This document shows positions 1-11,929 of a stretch of 64,000 nucleotides of DNA, piece after piece. Below the pieces are notes generated by a model. That model had not been told where the DNA came from. It was given only the letters and a program-made list of their open reading frames with translations, and made no database searches. The number at the start of each line of letters is the position of its first letter. The first letter of the stretch is position 1. The DNA is from Paramacrobiotus metropolitanus (Eukaryota > Tardigrada > Eutardigrada > Parachela > Macrobiotidae): the NCBI RefSeq assembly GCF_019649055.1, contig NW_026570223.1:3596001-3660000 (forward strand), in the 5' to 3' direction. Both the position numbers and the translations under genes were made by a program.

Positions 1-212
1 GTATTTTTGCAGCCTAAGGAAGTACACATTTTTAAAGTTGTTGAATGTGTGTAATCGCTCTGTACGCAATACAGGCACGAACGCAACAAATTTATTTAGT
101 AAGGGGCACTTTGTGTGCCGCACTCATGCGTGGTACTCATGCGATTTCAGCTCCATTTTTGAATTTTCAGTATTTATTGGGACTAATTTTTCTTATTTTT
201 TTGTAAGTAGGA

Positions 213-2010
213 TTGTTCATTGAAAACTACGGTTCAGTTGGAGGAATTGCCATAATGTTTAAGTTGTCATTACGCATTGCCACCGCGTATTCGGACCTCA
301 TTATTGTGGTGTCTTCTGCTCAGTTAAAAAATTTGCATAAATTGTGCATTGCTAGGGCGACAAATACGCCGCTTCGTGAGCGCTCCACCAGCCTGGACAG
401 TACCGCCTTTTCCCCACTTCGTGCACCTTTTAACGACCACATCCAGTCGATCGAAATTGCAGATGTGGATTCGGCCAGTGTTGGTTCAGCCATTCCTCTC
501 GGGATTCCGGTTTCCCGATGCGCCTCGCATGTGTCCGAAAAACCTCGACCGCAGTGGCACAACGAGCCGATCCGTTTGAGTTCCATTCACGCCATGAATC
601 CGGAGATGACCGCCTCGCAAATGGATTTGACCACCAGCGCTGACATGGTTGTCTTGCATTGCAAAGAATCCGGCAGCCAGTTAGATGCCACCAGGATTAT
701 TTTCCCCCGAATGGACGACTTTCCCTCCATTCGGGACGTGGAGTGCGACATGACGCCACGCTCTGTAACCACGGGCGATGGACTGGCTGATGGCAATACG
801 GAATTGGCACGTGAACGAATTTCTGATGGGGAATTTTCTGATGAAGTGAATCGGCATAATAAGGAAATTCACGATGGAGAATTGCAGCCGGAGGCGGCGC
901 ATGTTAACGACATGGGCTGCACAAGTGCGCCGACGTCGCGGCCTGTCAGTGCCCGCTCGCAAAATGGGATTAACTTGGCGGCGGCTGTGCGAAAAGAGAT
1001 TTCTGACTGGGTTGCGTCAGTGTCGAAGGAACCAGACGTTGAGGTAAAAGGGAAGGTCAATGGCTGCGGGCACAGTGTCATAATAATGTGGATCAACTAA
1101 TTAGGCTTTACTTGTACTTTATGCCTGTATGCCGAACTGGTCGAACCAATACAAAAAAATGTTCAGTACGCCTTCAAGACACATTGTTATAGTACTGGGT
1201 ACGCTTTTTAAGAAATACCATTACAGTTATATCTTTGTTTGTAGTTGCTTTCGGCATTTTGCTGTAATGCTGTTCGAATTAGTTGTTTATTAGCATAAAG
1301 TTACAACCAGACTGATAATTAAGTGTACATTAAATCCTGGTTTTTGCTTTTTCCAGTAGGAATTTTTACAGGGTCACAAATTTCGAATGCGTTATACCCG
1401 TGGGGTGGGTAAAATTTGTGATTTATCATAAATTTCTGGTATGACTTTAGGAAGAAATGCCGGAAGTCGATATTGGCGGTTCAGCACGGAGTGAACTCTC
1501 CATAACTGACGCATCCAATGGGCTCCCATCAGCGCTAAGCGATACCGTGACGTTGGTTGGCTCCGATTCCGATGAGAGCCGTAAGTGGATTTGTTATAAA
1601 CCTTCGTCTTTTGGTAATTTCGATCGATGTAGAGTTAAGAATTTTGTTTTACTAATGACAATGTTATACCACATCTGGTTGCTTTCTGGGTTTACCGTTA
1701 ATTTTCATAATATTTTTTAGTTAGTAGTGCTCGTCTTTCCAAGCCGCCCTCCAAGTATTGGTTACTGGAAGCTCGCCGCCAGGAACTTGAAAAGTTATTA
1801 ACTTTGGACACGTTTCGGGTTTGTTACTGGACTTTGGCAAATGCGCTGAGTATTGCTGAGGGAGCTGACGATGAGGGACATCAGGAAGAAGCCATCGCTC
1901 ACGTAGGAAGAATTCTGGGAGATGATAAGCAGCAGTTAGGCAATAAGATCCTTGCTTTGGTGCTAAGCGATGCTATGCATTTTTTTAACGCAGAAAAGCC
2001 GTTCTATTAG
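213..2010 (+). CDS. Unrecognised protein, 3' part of a multi-exon gene
   Basis: I do not recognise this gene. Three coding exons join in phase: an open stretch ending at 1043 (donor GAG|gtaaaa), 1451-1580, and 1721-2010 ending in TAG. The 5' limit is uncertain. The frame is open from about 213, and candidate acceptors lie near 320, so the true start may lie upstream or outside the window. The N-terminal region is polar and probably disordered. The last exon is more ordered, with a helix of the type SKYWLLEARRQELEKLL and a hydrophobic end, ALVLSDAMHFFNAEKPFY. I infer a conserved C-terminal helical domain, but no family name is supported. The 408- and 141-bp introns have ordinary GT-AG ends. 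Confidence 0.5.
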
Positions 2011-2604
2011 AAGTTTTTGAAAATGGTCAGATTGAGATCTCGTTCGCGTTGAACTTCCGGTTTAATTTGCATGTGGAGTTTCGATATAAGAGTTTCACAG
2101 AGCAGAGGCACCTCCATGATAACAATGTGATGTGTAATATAAGTTTCCTTTATAATGCCAATAAATTTATACTACAGATGTTTAGACGCTTCTGTTTTCT
2201 CTTGCGAGTACAAAGGCCCTATCTATGTATTCACTGCTACTGCCGCGCAATTTATGCTTGTAAATATCGTCATGGACAGTAATACCTAAGTATTCACAAA
2301 ACCACAATCGTTACAGATTTTCATACTACTTCGCAACCTCGAAAACGGACCAAATTACCATTTTTATTTACGAGCAACATTGAATGCCGGTACGGAACTG
2401 AGGTGACCTTTGACAATAATCGTGTCACATAGGCAAGCATGCGGACTGCATTATTAAGATTACGAAAAAGATGATACAAAAATCAGAACTGCATTTTTTA
2501 GGTTATTATATGGATGCGAATAACAACTGGGACGATAATTCATTAGACAATCTAGTTCACCTCACAATTGTCAGACACCATTGTATCTACTTGTGGTACA
2601 TCAT
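2011..2604. other. Intergenic, 3' flanks of convergent genes
   Basis: This gap lies between the tail-to-tail unknown gene (plus) and the peptide precursor (minus). An AATAAA at about 2160 could serve the plus-strand gene. No coding or repeat signal was found. Confidence 0.4.
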
Positions 2605-2919
2605 TTATCCAAAACGCAGATGCAGGTAATTGGTTTTCAGCGGCCGTTCTCCCGGTGCATCGTATAGTCCCGTGGTCACTGGTCGTTTGGGCGCTTCCTG
2701 TATGATTATCGGCACGGCAGTAGTGGGCATTTCCATGGTGCTTTCCCCGCTCTCGGTCTCATATGCGCCTTCCCGATGCATCTGCAGCAGCTTCCGCAAC
2801 AATACCATACTGTCCTTGTCCAACATTCGAAATGCCCTTTTCTCACGGTGGACAGATGCGGCAGATGATATGGCACCGGCGACACAGACAAACACCAAAA
2901 TTTCCACAAAGCGAAGCAT
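2605..2919 (-). CDS. Candidate LRFamide-type neuropeptide precursor
   Basis: This is a 104-aa single-exon reading frame. Residues 1-22 form a clear signal peptide (MLRFVEILVFVCVAGAISSA). A dibasic HREKR site follows at about residue 27. A leucine-rich helical stretch and an acidic/Pro-rich spacer come next. The extreme C-terminus is NYLHLRFG followed directly by TAA. A Gly after Arg-Phe at the end of a secreted precursor is the classic substrate for C-terminal amidation, giving ...LHLRF-amide. One peptide at the very end of a ~100-aa precursor resembles myosuppressin-type precursors. The sequence itself also recalls sulfakinin (YGHMRFa) and short NPF (LRLRFa). Release at the N-terminal side would need monobasic cleavage at the K or R upstream. 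A TATA-like element (CATATAAGG, read on minus) lies near 3111. The family assignment is inference. Confidence 0.62.
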   Translation of the reverse strand: MLRFVEILVFVCVAGAISSAASVHREKRAFRMLDKDSMVLLRKLLQMHREGAYETESGESTMEMPTTAVPIIIQEAPKRPVTTGLYDAPGERPLKTNYLHLRFG

Positions 2920-4658
2920 AATTATTAGTTATATACTTGATTCTGTTAAGACGGTTATACGATATATCCGATCACCAAATTGCAACATAATACATCTACG
3001 CAGTTTTCTGAAGAAAACAAGGTCGGTAGAAGTTCAGTCACTCCGTCAATTTCCGTCATCAACAAGAAAATGGATGGGATGTAGTGTGGCAGTGTGGCAG
3101 AAACAGAATCCTTATATGCAACACATGCTTCCCGTGTACAAGCAGCCAGCAACGTACGTATACGTAGTAGTCCAATGCTGCAATGCTCACATACCGGCGA
3201 GTCGCGCGTTCGTACTTACGTAAATAGAAATCATTTACTACTTAGATTATTACTTTGCGAGTCTGTAATGTCTGGGATTCGTGGGTGATTAGCATTGATT
3301 GAACCGGCAGGAGCTTCCTTGTTATGATTACTATGGCGGTCACGGAATATAATATTCGATGAACCCATTAGACCAGGGCCCTTTCAATACGCTATGGAAT
3401 ACGGATCCATTATCCGGAGTTTCTACTTTTTCGTACGCATATACGGGCCCGGTGCGAGGGTCCCTTGTGTGCGTAATGCTTTGGTGAACAAAACGACGTA
3501 ACAAAAACGAGAAAACTTTTTCCCTATCATCTGAAAGGGATTAATGTACTTGTTTTTACGTTTATTACGAATGTTGTGTATAATTAGGATTCTATGTAAT
3601 CCAGTTATGCATAACAGAATCCAGGTTATTTACAGCTTTTATTGATTCCTCATTCCCGGCATTCAGTTCTTTGGCGTAACACACTTGTATTTCTATTTCT
3701 GACAGTTTAACTACCGACGTATAAAAGAGTACTTGAGCTTCGCGCACTACACTACATAAATAATTTACACCACTTGTACATTATGGGAATTAGATAAAAG
3801 TGTCCGTTAATGCTGCGGACGCTTTCGCTGTCGAGGGTAACGTCCAAATACTAAATTTTTTATTTATCCTTTGAATTTCCTTTGACCACACACAGAAACG
3901 CCTGTACACATATGCATAGGGATTTGTTCAGCCGGCACAGCCAAAACATTTTGTTCTGACATTACACGTAACGGTTGTATGTTTTCAGTGTTCATTAGGC
4001 GACGACTCCAAATATTTTCTGAGTAAAAAGCAAGTTCGGTAAATTTCGTATTAAAAGTATTTACGTTGGTAATCTATTACCTGAGTATGCATTAACTATG
4101 TGAAAGAATTGTTTTGTTCAATTTCTCTCCTAGTTACCACAACTTACGCTTGAACTGTATACTCGTTACACTAGCTACACTGCTACACGTACCGTATTAC
4201 AAGTGCTGCAGAATACATATTTATTATGTTTATCGATATTATGATATAGCTGCGTTATACAAAGCTGTGTATATTGAATTATTGATTGTATTCACACAGC
4301 TAAACAAAAATTTCGGTCGCCCAATGGAAATGTTCACAAAAGCGCGGAAGCCCAGTGGAATACGTATCGGCTAATTAGGCTACGAGTAGTTAGCTGTGTA
4401 CGTTGTACTTGCATTAAAATTTCAGTGTTGCAAGTTACAATCCATGGAAAATTTTCTATTTTAAAGTTTCAGATTCTCTTTTGGCAAGAAAAATTAATTG
4501 CTGAAACTAACAAAACTGACACAGATAATGTTAGAGATGGCTGGTGGGATAAAATGATTATGAGATTGTATCGACAGTTCTATCTGTACTGTTCACAAAT
4601 GAAACGAAGTAAAAAGCCATAGAAACTACAGTATAATACGGACTTCCTCTCTTGCTAA
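2920..4658. other. Long intergenic region
   Basis: This is AT-rich sequence between the peptide precursor and the 3' end of the first cadherin-like gene. A TATAAAAG element lies at about 3721, and one TACGAGTA octamer at 4381-4388. Open frames at 4114-4374 and 4425-4622 have no recognisable domain and biased composition. I treat them as non-coding. Confidence 0.4.
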
Positions 4659-7187
4659 TCAGCCGAACGTCCTGGAGCATATACTTCCCAGCTGCGATCC
4701 CGCTGGGCATGTGCCTTGTGTGACATAATATTGTCCAGACGGGAATGTTGAAGTACCGCAGTTAGCGTTAATGGTAAGTGTTGCCGTGGCTTGCCCGTAC
4801 GTGTTTTGCGCAATAATCTGGAATGTATACGTTCCGGTAGCTAGATTCTGGGATGCAGTCAGCATGCCAGTGGATGGATTAATACTGAACTGGGATGTAC
4901 CGGATAAATAATATGTCGATGGGGCGCCGCCTGCTTGAACCTAAATTTACACAAGAATATACACAAAATTATATGGTTTTGTAAGTAATCGTGCGCATTT
5001 ATGCTGTTATATAACTCATTTACCACCGGGATGCTGGTAATCTTGGATCACTGATACATGATTCATCAAGCAGTTACGACTATGCACGATTTTAATAGTG
5101 CGTACTGCGTCTGTTCAAAACTTCAAACTGTTAGCGTTTGCCTTTGGTCCAGGTGTAGTTTTCCGTGCCTTCATAGTTCTGTTACTTCCAGTTACAACAT
5201 TTTTTAGTAAAAGCTTACATAAATTCCTAGAGTAATAATTCATTAGCAATACTGGAGTGTCAACATTATATAGTCAAATCAAAATCTGTTAACCTGAATC
5301 TCCATGTACTTCTTTGCATGATTAACCAGATACCTAGCTGCAAAAGATATGACGAAAGCAAAAAGTAATAAAGGCTGTACGTGCTGATTCCCTTTGAAGG
5401 TATCTGAATTTAATGCGGTTTTGTAGGCTTCTTTGTTCGCATATACTATATTGCGTCTTATATTATTTTTACTTAGCTACAGTAACTGGAAGGTTTTCTC
5501 AGAACGAACTTACTTGCACGATGGTAGCGCCTAAAACACAAAACGTCATGACCTTCGACAATTAGTTATTGATCATGTGATGCCCTACCTGGCGTGCAGG
5601 AAGTTGCGGAAACCGTATACGAGGACTGGGAGAAACTCGGGCTAGTTCCGGTCGTACCTGTAGTCGAACACGAGGCGACGGTTAGTGTGACGGTCGCCGT
5701 AGCGCTCTGCCCTGTCGTCGGTGACGTAGCCACCACATTAAACGTGTACACTCCCGGATTAAGGTTAGTCGCCGCCGAGATCTGCCCCGACTGGGCATTC
5801 ACCGTGAACAGACTACTTCCGGTGATGGAATAATACGGTATCGCTCCCACTGTGCTGCTGGCCGCAATCTGGGCTACCGGCACACCGGCTTGGCAGCTAC
5901 TGGTGGAGAACGTATAGGATGTCTGTGGAAAGGTCACAGCACCGGTACCTGTTGAACTGCTGGTCACTTGCACCGTTACCGTGGCTATCCCAGTGCCATA
6001 CTGATTCTGACTGTTTACGGTGAAGGTGTATACGCCGGGACTGAGATTGGCGTTAGCGGTGATTTGACCCGTTTGCGGATTGATGGCGAAGGAGGAGGTT
6101 CCGGACAGAAGATAGAGTGTTGTGCCGACAGGGTTGGTTATAGAGACTTGTCCTACAGGCGTGCCGTATGTCGCCTGGCCGACAACGAAGGTATAGCTGC
6201 TTTGCCCGAATGTGGGTTGGGTTCCGGTGCCGGTGGTACCGCTGGTCGGAAGGACGTTGATTCTTACCGTACTTTCGCAATACTACAATGGATAATTAAT
6301 ATGTACATACAAACTTAGGCAAATACTGAGAAAAAAAACAAGCGAACGCAAAAAAATTATTGAAACTCACTTGTCAGTATGCCAAAATAAAGCAGCGGCA
6401 CCATTAATACATGCTTGCACATTTTGCCCAGTTCTATTCTACACTTTACTGGGTAGTGCTAGTTATTTTTACAAATAAATATACTACGCAGAGTTTAAAT
6501 TTGTCATATTTTTACTTAAAGTTTAGATTTGCACATGTTCCGCATTTACGATGGGGAATCACACTTTCTGCCAAAGCTAAACAACTACTACTCGAGTAGC
6601 GGTTAGCGCCACAAAGGTCACCGTGTTTTCTTACCAGTTGGGTAATTGGATCGGTTGCTCTGATGCGGAATTCCAAGGCCGAGCGCTGCATGGACATGCG
6701 AGCCAGTGATCCAGCAACGCTCACCGCTCCCGTGGCTGGATTTATAGAAAATCGTTGGAACGTGGTATCTTGAATGGACCAAACGAGCTGCTGTCCAGTT
6801 GTCGAAGTGGCGGTGGCTTGTACCACAAATGTGCCGGGCGGACTGTTTTCGTTTACTATTCCCGTGTATAGCGACTGTCCACACGTCGGTGTGGAGGATA
6901 TCTGACGCTTGCTGATTTTTAGGTTCTGTTTCAAAAAAGGAATATCTTCCGCATTACTCAGCATGTACTCGTCGATCGTAGTGGACTGAGCACTTGAATA
7001 CCTGCCTATGTACTCGTACATTACGTAGTCCACAATGTGAACTCTAGCACGTTGTGAAATCTGCACTACGAGATAAGTCGAAAATAATTATCTATTTAAC
7101 TTTAACTTATTCGTAATTACTTACCCCATCGATTGGCCAGGATAGCGAGAACAGCATTAAAACAACGGAAAAAGTCTTGGTTGCCAT
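4659..7187 (-). CDS. Secreted protein with cadherin-like repeats (paralogue A)
   Basis: Five exons give a 448-aa product: 7125-7187, 6635-6925, 5589-6282, 5514-5530 and 4659-4940. All junctions are in phase. Exon 1 is a 21-aa signal peptide. Exon 2 has a possible KR processing site, then a C-containing cadherin-like unit with SIQDTTFQRFSINPATG. Exon 3 and exons 4-5 carry further repeats. Each has a SF-x-Q-x-SYTF start, a (L/Y)SGTSxFxINxQTGxIT core and a LxxGxYTFxVxA end. This layout matches cadherin/cadherin-like Ca-binding folds, and there is no transmembrane segment. The C-terminus is a Cys-containing GSICSRTFG tail. Exon 4 is only 17 nt. A TTATAAG box at 7228-7234 lies just 5' of the start. 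The likely role is in extracellular matrix, cuticle or eggshell, which is inference only. A paralogue lies at 11930-14010. Confidence 0.75.
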
Positions 7188-7227
7188 GTTTTGCACGTTT
7201 ATGAACACGAATTTTGGGAGATTGCTC

Positions 7228-7234
7228 TTATAAG
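7228..7234 (-). promoter_or_regulatory. TATA box of cadherin-like paralogue A
   Basis: Read on the minus strand, the sequence is CTTATAAGAG, about 41 nt upstream of the ATG at 7187. This spacing implies a very short 5' UTR, as is common for highly expressed secreted proteins. Confidence 0.4.
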
Positions 7235-8640
7235 ACTTTTGGGTTCAGGTTTCGTATAAGTATCCAAATTTGCGGATCTGCGCAGCACGTAGTCACAATA
7301 AAACTATATACTTTCTAACAATTCACTTCATTCACGATCTAAATGCTAATTCCCAGTGGAGGATTCCATACGACTCTATGCAACATTGCCCAATTTTTCA
7401 TATTAGTATTTTGCCTTCTATGACATGTGTTCATGCAGCCGGCTGGCATTTATAGTGGGATTGCTGACAATAGTGAGCTAACAAATCCACAATGAAATCC
7501 GGTCCTGTTACAAAAGGTTATAGATAATCTTTCACTGTTTCCAAAGAAGTGTTTGAATATCGTCATTTCTCGTGTTTGTTCTTTTGCTTCCCATTTGTTT
7601 CCTGTATTTGAATTTTATTGCTTACTCCACATGTTTTTAAATTTCATCAGTATGAGCAAGTATTGCACCTAATAGGTTTGCCGGAATAGGTAAATGCCTG
7701 CTAAAGAATAAAATTCTACAGTTGCGGTAACGTGTGCAAGCGCTAGTGTTACAACTACGGGTATAAATTACCATTATCCATTAGACCGCGCGGCAATAAT
7801 CAAAAATCATAAAATAATTAGCGCTTCCAGTACTACTTTTAAAAAATTCTAATACAGTACCTGTATTTGCAACTGTAGTGGTTACAGATATTGTAGGACG
7901 TTTGAATAGCACTTTTACTAATTACGATTTTAATAGCAGCCAATAGCCACCATTTACAATTGGCAATTATGTACGAGTTACGAGTATGTACTGTACAAGT
8001 ACCGCATTATACGCAATTGTTCATTGTTCGATGACATTGTACAGCTGGATTTACAGGTGCAGTTGTATATGTGTCGGCACATCGGAAATAAGCAACTGAC
8101 CACCAAGAATGTCACCAGCAAAAATATTTGTCTATGGATAAAACTTGCATATCCCGGCCATATATCAAAATAAACACTAAGTAATATTTGAAATAAACAT
8201 ATTTCTCGTACTACAGCATACATCGCTGCTTTCTGTTAATTTATCTTACTTAAAACAAATGAACAATTTACATAATCGTACAGAACAATAATTAAGATAT
8301 ACAAGAACCTGTCAAAGGTCAAGTTAGTACATGACAGCATTAAGTGCTTTAGCCACGTAACAAAATGCTTTACTGCCATATACAATAATAATATATGGCA
8401 TATCATACGTACATCGCCTGTTAGATTGTCTAAACAAAGGCGCCTTCCAACTTACTTTAGTAGGTTATTTCAATTACTGTAGTAATTTAGTAGGTTATTT
8501 CAGTTTCTCTTCGAGTTACAACTTTAAACCTTTCCTTCGAACTTGAAGTTCAGGCTGCAGTTATTATAGCGATTCAAGCAGACTCTGCGGTAGTACTGTC
8601 ATTGCTGCTAGGCGTTAAGGAGGACCCTTTGTCATTATCC
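7235..8640. other. Intergenic region with a 16-bp direct repeat
   Basis: No gene is seen here. The element ttagtaggttatttca occurs twice, at 8457-8472 and 8487-8502. A TACGAGTA octamer lies at 7979-7986. The minus-strand frame at 7978-8223 is hydrophobic and Cys-rich but has no family resemblance, so it is not called. Confidence 0.4.
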
Positions 8641-10576
8641 CTAATTCCCCAAAAAATTGTCCTCCAGTTTTTTCTGTATTTCCAAAAACGATTCCCCTTT
8701 CGTTTCGGTCAGTGTAACCGAAAGGAACAGTGCCAGCACTAGCGTAATAGCGCTGAAAATTGTGAAGGTCCACTCCATCAAATATACTTGCATAATAGGA
8801 AAGACCGCCGTGATAATCGTTGACAGAGCCAGGCTGACGACCAGCACCAAGGCGGATGCGGATTGTCGCGATGTCAGTCCGAACATTTCCGCCGGCAGGA
8901 GATACGGCACACTCGCCGGTCCGATAACGAAGAAAATCATAAAGAACATTAACGCGACCAGATTCCCATAACGGCACTCAGTGCAGATGTTGAATCCGGA
9001 TAGTGCCGCAAAGGTGACCATAGCAAGTGTACAGAGGGCACAGCCGAAGAGACCGGTTAAAAGAACCGGTCGCCGCCCGACTTTATCCAATAACAGTGAA
9101 CCAAGGATTGCCACCAGAACTTGAAGTCCCGCCAATGCCACTGATCCATACGAGGAGATCTCTTTAGCTAAGCCACACATGCGAAAGATTTCGGTAGAAT
9201 AGACAAAAATTGCGGGAAACCCGGTAAGCCGCTGGGCAGAGATGGCCAGTAAACACACCGTGATATTTCTGCGCAGAAATGGCTCCCGAAACAGGCCAAG
9301 AATCGATACGCGCTTCTGCGACAGTTTTTCTGCGTGCTGCACTTCGTTTTCGTGGCTACTTTCGTTTTCATGGCTACTTTCGTTATCATCGCTACTTCGT
9401 TGTCCACGTTGTTCGTATGACGAAGACGTCGGAGTGTTGCTGTTAATTTTGCAGTGCCGCGTACATTTCGGCCCAGCCAGCGCGGACTTTCCGGTAGCAG
9501 CGTGTACGACAAGAAAAAAACGAAGTTGGGTGCCAGAAGTAGCCATGTCATGTGCTGCCAGTAATTCTCATTTCCCAAGAACGCAGGCAGCCCGAGTATG
9601 TCGGCCACTAACATCCCGCAACTGAGTGAAGAGGCGATGAGGACGCTCAGCACACCGCGATACTTTATTGGACTAATCTCGGCTGCGTACACAACGCAGG
9701 CGGAAGTTCCGAAACCGGCTCCCACTCCGAAAATCAAACGTCCTACAAAATGCGATTCTGCACTAGAATTCAGAATAATCTGATATTAAAGATTCTAAAT
9801 AGTATTAAATATCCTGCCGTTCTTGAATTGTACAAAAACTCAAATTGGATTAAGCTTTTCTTCAGTACAAGGTAATCTTCAGGTACGATTAGTATTTAGT
9901 ACTGCCTTGAGTAATTCGCTTGCGTATTCGCTATTACAGATTAATTGACATGAGAAAAGGTACGAGTAGTCTATGCGGACAACATAATAAAATATCTATA
10001 TACAGTACTACGAGTACGAGTAGTATCTGAAAGCATACGGTCAAACTTACCTATAATGAATATCTCAAATGACGGTGCAAATACGACACTTGCAGCGGCC
10101 GAACTCCCAATAACTCCAGTAACATTGCTGATCAAGAATGCTTTGCGAAATCCGAACCGTTCGACTAAGTTGTTCGTCACTAGTGCGCCAACAAAAACCC
10201 CTAGCATCACCGAACATCCTATCAGACCCCAAATAACACTTAGACTAATATTATGACGCAGATGCAAGGATGTTTCGTTGTCGGGGACAAAAGAGCACCA
10301 CAGCAAGTTTTCAGGGTGTGTGGCGTTAGGCGTTATCCGCATACTTTGTTGCACAGAAGTATTAACGATCGGTGTCGAAATTCGCAAGCACTGAATCTGC
10401 CGAATCCATCGTATGATCAGATTCTGTGGGATGTTGACCTGTGCATAACTGTAACCAGCAGTAAACCATGTGGTCAGTGCCACAATAAGTGTCGAGAGAA
10501 ATGTCGTCGTGGTTAGGGAATCATATGATTTGTCACAAGAACGGGCGCCGTCGGTGACCTTTAGTACAGACTTCAT
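8641..10576 (-). CDS. SLC2-type facilitative sugar transporter, frameshifted
   Basis: Exon 1 (10051-10576) and exon 2 (8641-9757) encode about 548 aa of a major-facilitator sugar transporter. Family landmarks in order are VERFGFRK after TM2/3, GRLIFGVGAGF in TM4, PESPRW at the start of the central loop, AQRLTGF at the QLS position of TM7, DKVGRRP and the C-terminal TETKG. The first extracellular loop is long. The intron joins G| to AA, giving ...FIIGESHFVGR. The frame breaks once in the central loop, near 9397-9405, inside an 18-bp repeat tract encoding acidic/His residues. One repeat unit has AA where its neighbours have AAA. Exon phase also requires exactly one missing base. It could be a pseudogene, a polymorphism or a homopolymer error; I favour the last because all flanking sequence is well conserved. 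It sits between two cadherin-like paralogues on the same strand. Confidence 0.8.
9337..9408 (-). repeat. 18-bp tandem repeat in the transporter central loop
   Basis: About four degenerate copies of an 18-bp unit (GAAAACGAAAGTAGCCAT-like on minus) encode an E/S/H/N-rich loop. The most 5' unit lacks one A, which causes the frame change in the transporter gene. Boundaries are approximate. Confidence 0.6.
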
Positions 10577-11929
10577 GAATGCAGCTTTAAATCAGTCCCA
10601 CGTCTAATTGTAAGTAGTGTTACTACAAAATTGGGTGCCCATATGTGTAGGTTATACTTAAGTCTTAATAACTCCTTCCTGATTTGTTGGTATCAATAAT
10701 AATAGACACTACGTATATAAAGACGCCATGCAGTGTTTAAGTAAGTACAGAAATGTTTCTGTATAATAATTATCCAAATGAACAGTCTACTCGTGTGTAA
10801 TAGATCAGCTCCAGGCGGTTCTGCACTTGGTAGTGATGTTCACTACTCTAGTCAATTCACGGCAAAGCTATTGCATGCAGAAAAGTAGATTAATCATACA
10901 TAATTGTGCTTATGGCTACATCAGTTATGCACACTAAATTCGTCGTGTTGCCGGCAAAACCTGCAGCGATTACGCAGCATGAGCTGACAAACTTCCGATT
11001 CAACTCAATTCGAAGGACATAGGACAGTTTGAGGACGTATCGAGCTGCAGATAATCATGATTAGTATTTAAGTAATTAGCATAATTAGCAAGGTGGCGTC
11101 GCCATCAGCTAATTATTAAAATGTTTTGTTCGAACAACAGTTTCTTGGTTGACCTACGCGCAAGTTTGCAAGCACGGAATTTGTAATTTTCTACGTATGT
11201 TCAAATACGCACAGAGTACGTGCCTGTACGCAGAAGACTGCTTAATATTCTGCATTTCAATTAACTGATTGTTGGAGTTTTGCTGCAACACATCAAGAGA
11301 TAGCAGCTGGTTAATTACGCACATTAATTTCGCAGGAACTGGTTCTCTTGCTACTCTAGCTGCTACTTCCTAATTGATGTGGCGGTTAATTTGACGGTGC
11401 GTTACATGATCATCGCCTTTAGCAACCAGGGCCTGTTCGCAATCGGGCGAACCGCGAGCAACAGAGTTTTTGTGTGAACGGATCAGCATAGAAATTCAGC
11501 GAGGAAATACGGCATCTACATCTACATCTGTATAATGGGAACAGCACCACCGGCGGCGAATTTAGACGAAATTTTTTCGGTTATGCGCCCGCCTGTACTT
11601 AGGACATAGAGGGCGTAAACTAATAAGTCACTTACAGAGCGACTTGCGGGGGATTTGTATTGTAAACTGGGTGCATTATGTCTATGAACTACCCGGATCA
11701 ACAGCATGATGGTAGCTTAGCGAAACCGATTTTCTTCGAATCTCGAACAAAATTTATCTGGAAAGTTTTTCGTAGTACCAGAGTGTCCAGCACTCCGCCC
11801 GCAATACGGATGTAACACCATTGTAAAAAACGCCATCGGACAATATTATATAATTAATAGATAATTCGATAATGTAATGATATTCTGGTGGCATTAGACA
11901 TGCATAGTTATCACAGAGATGGAAAATAA
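10577..11929. other. Intergenic region
   Basis: This is the upstream region of the transporter and the 3' flank of cadherin-like paralogue B. It is AT-rich with a short CATCTA run at about 11514-11528. No gene, RNA gene or long repeat was recognised. Confidence 0.35.

Noticed and set aside
4114..4622. Two plus-strand frames of 86 and 65 codons
   Set aside because: Low-complexity, Tyr/Ile-rich translations with no domain, no splice continuity and AT-rich context.
6926..7063. Longer exon 2 for cadherin-like paralogue A starting after the AG near 7064
   Set aside because: The extra 46 residues have no counterpart in paralogue B, and the nearer acceptor has a better pyrimidine tract.
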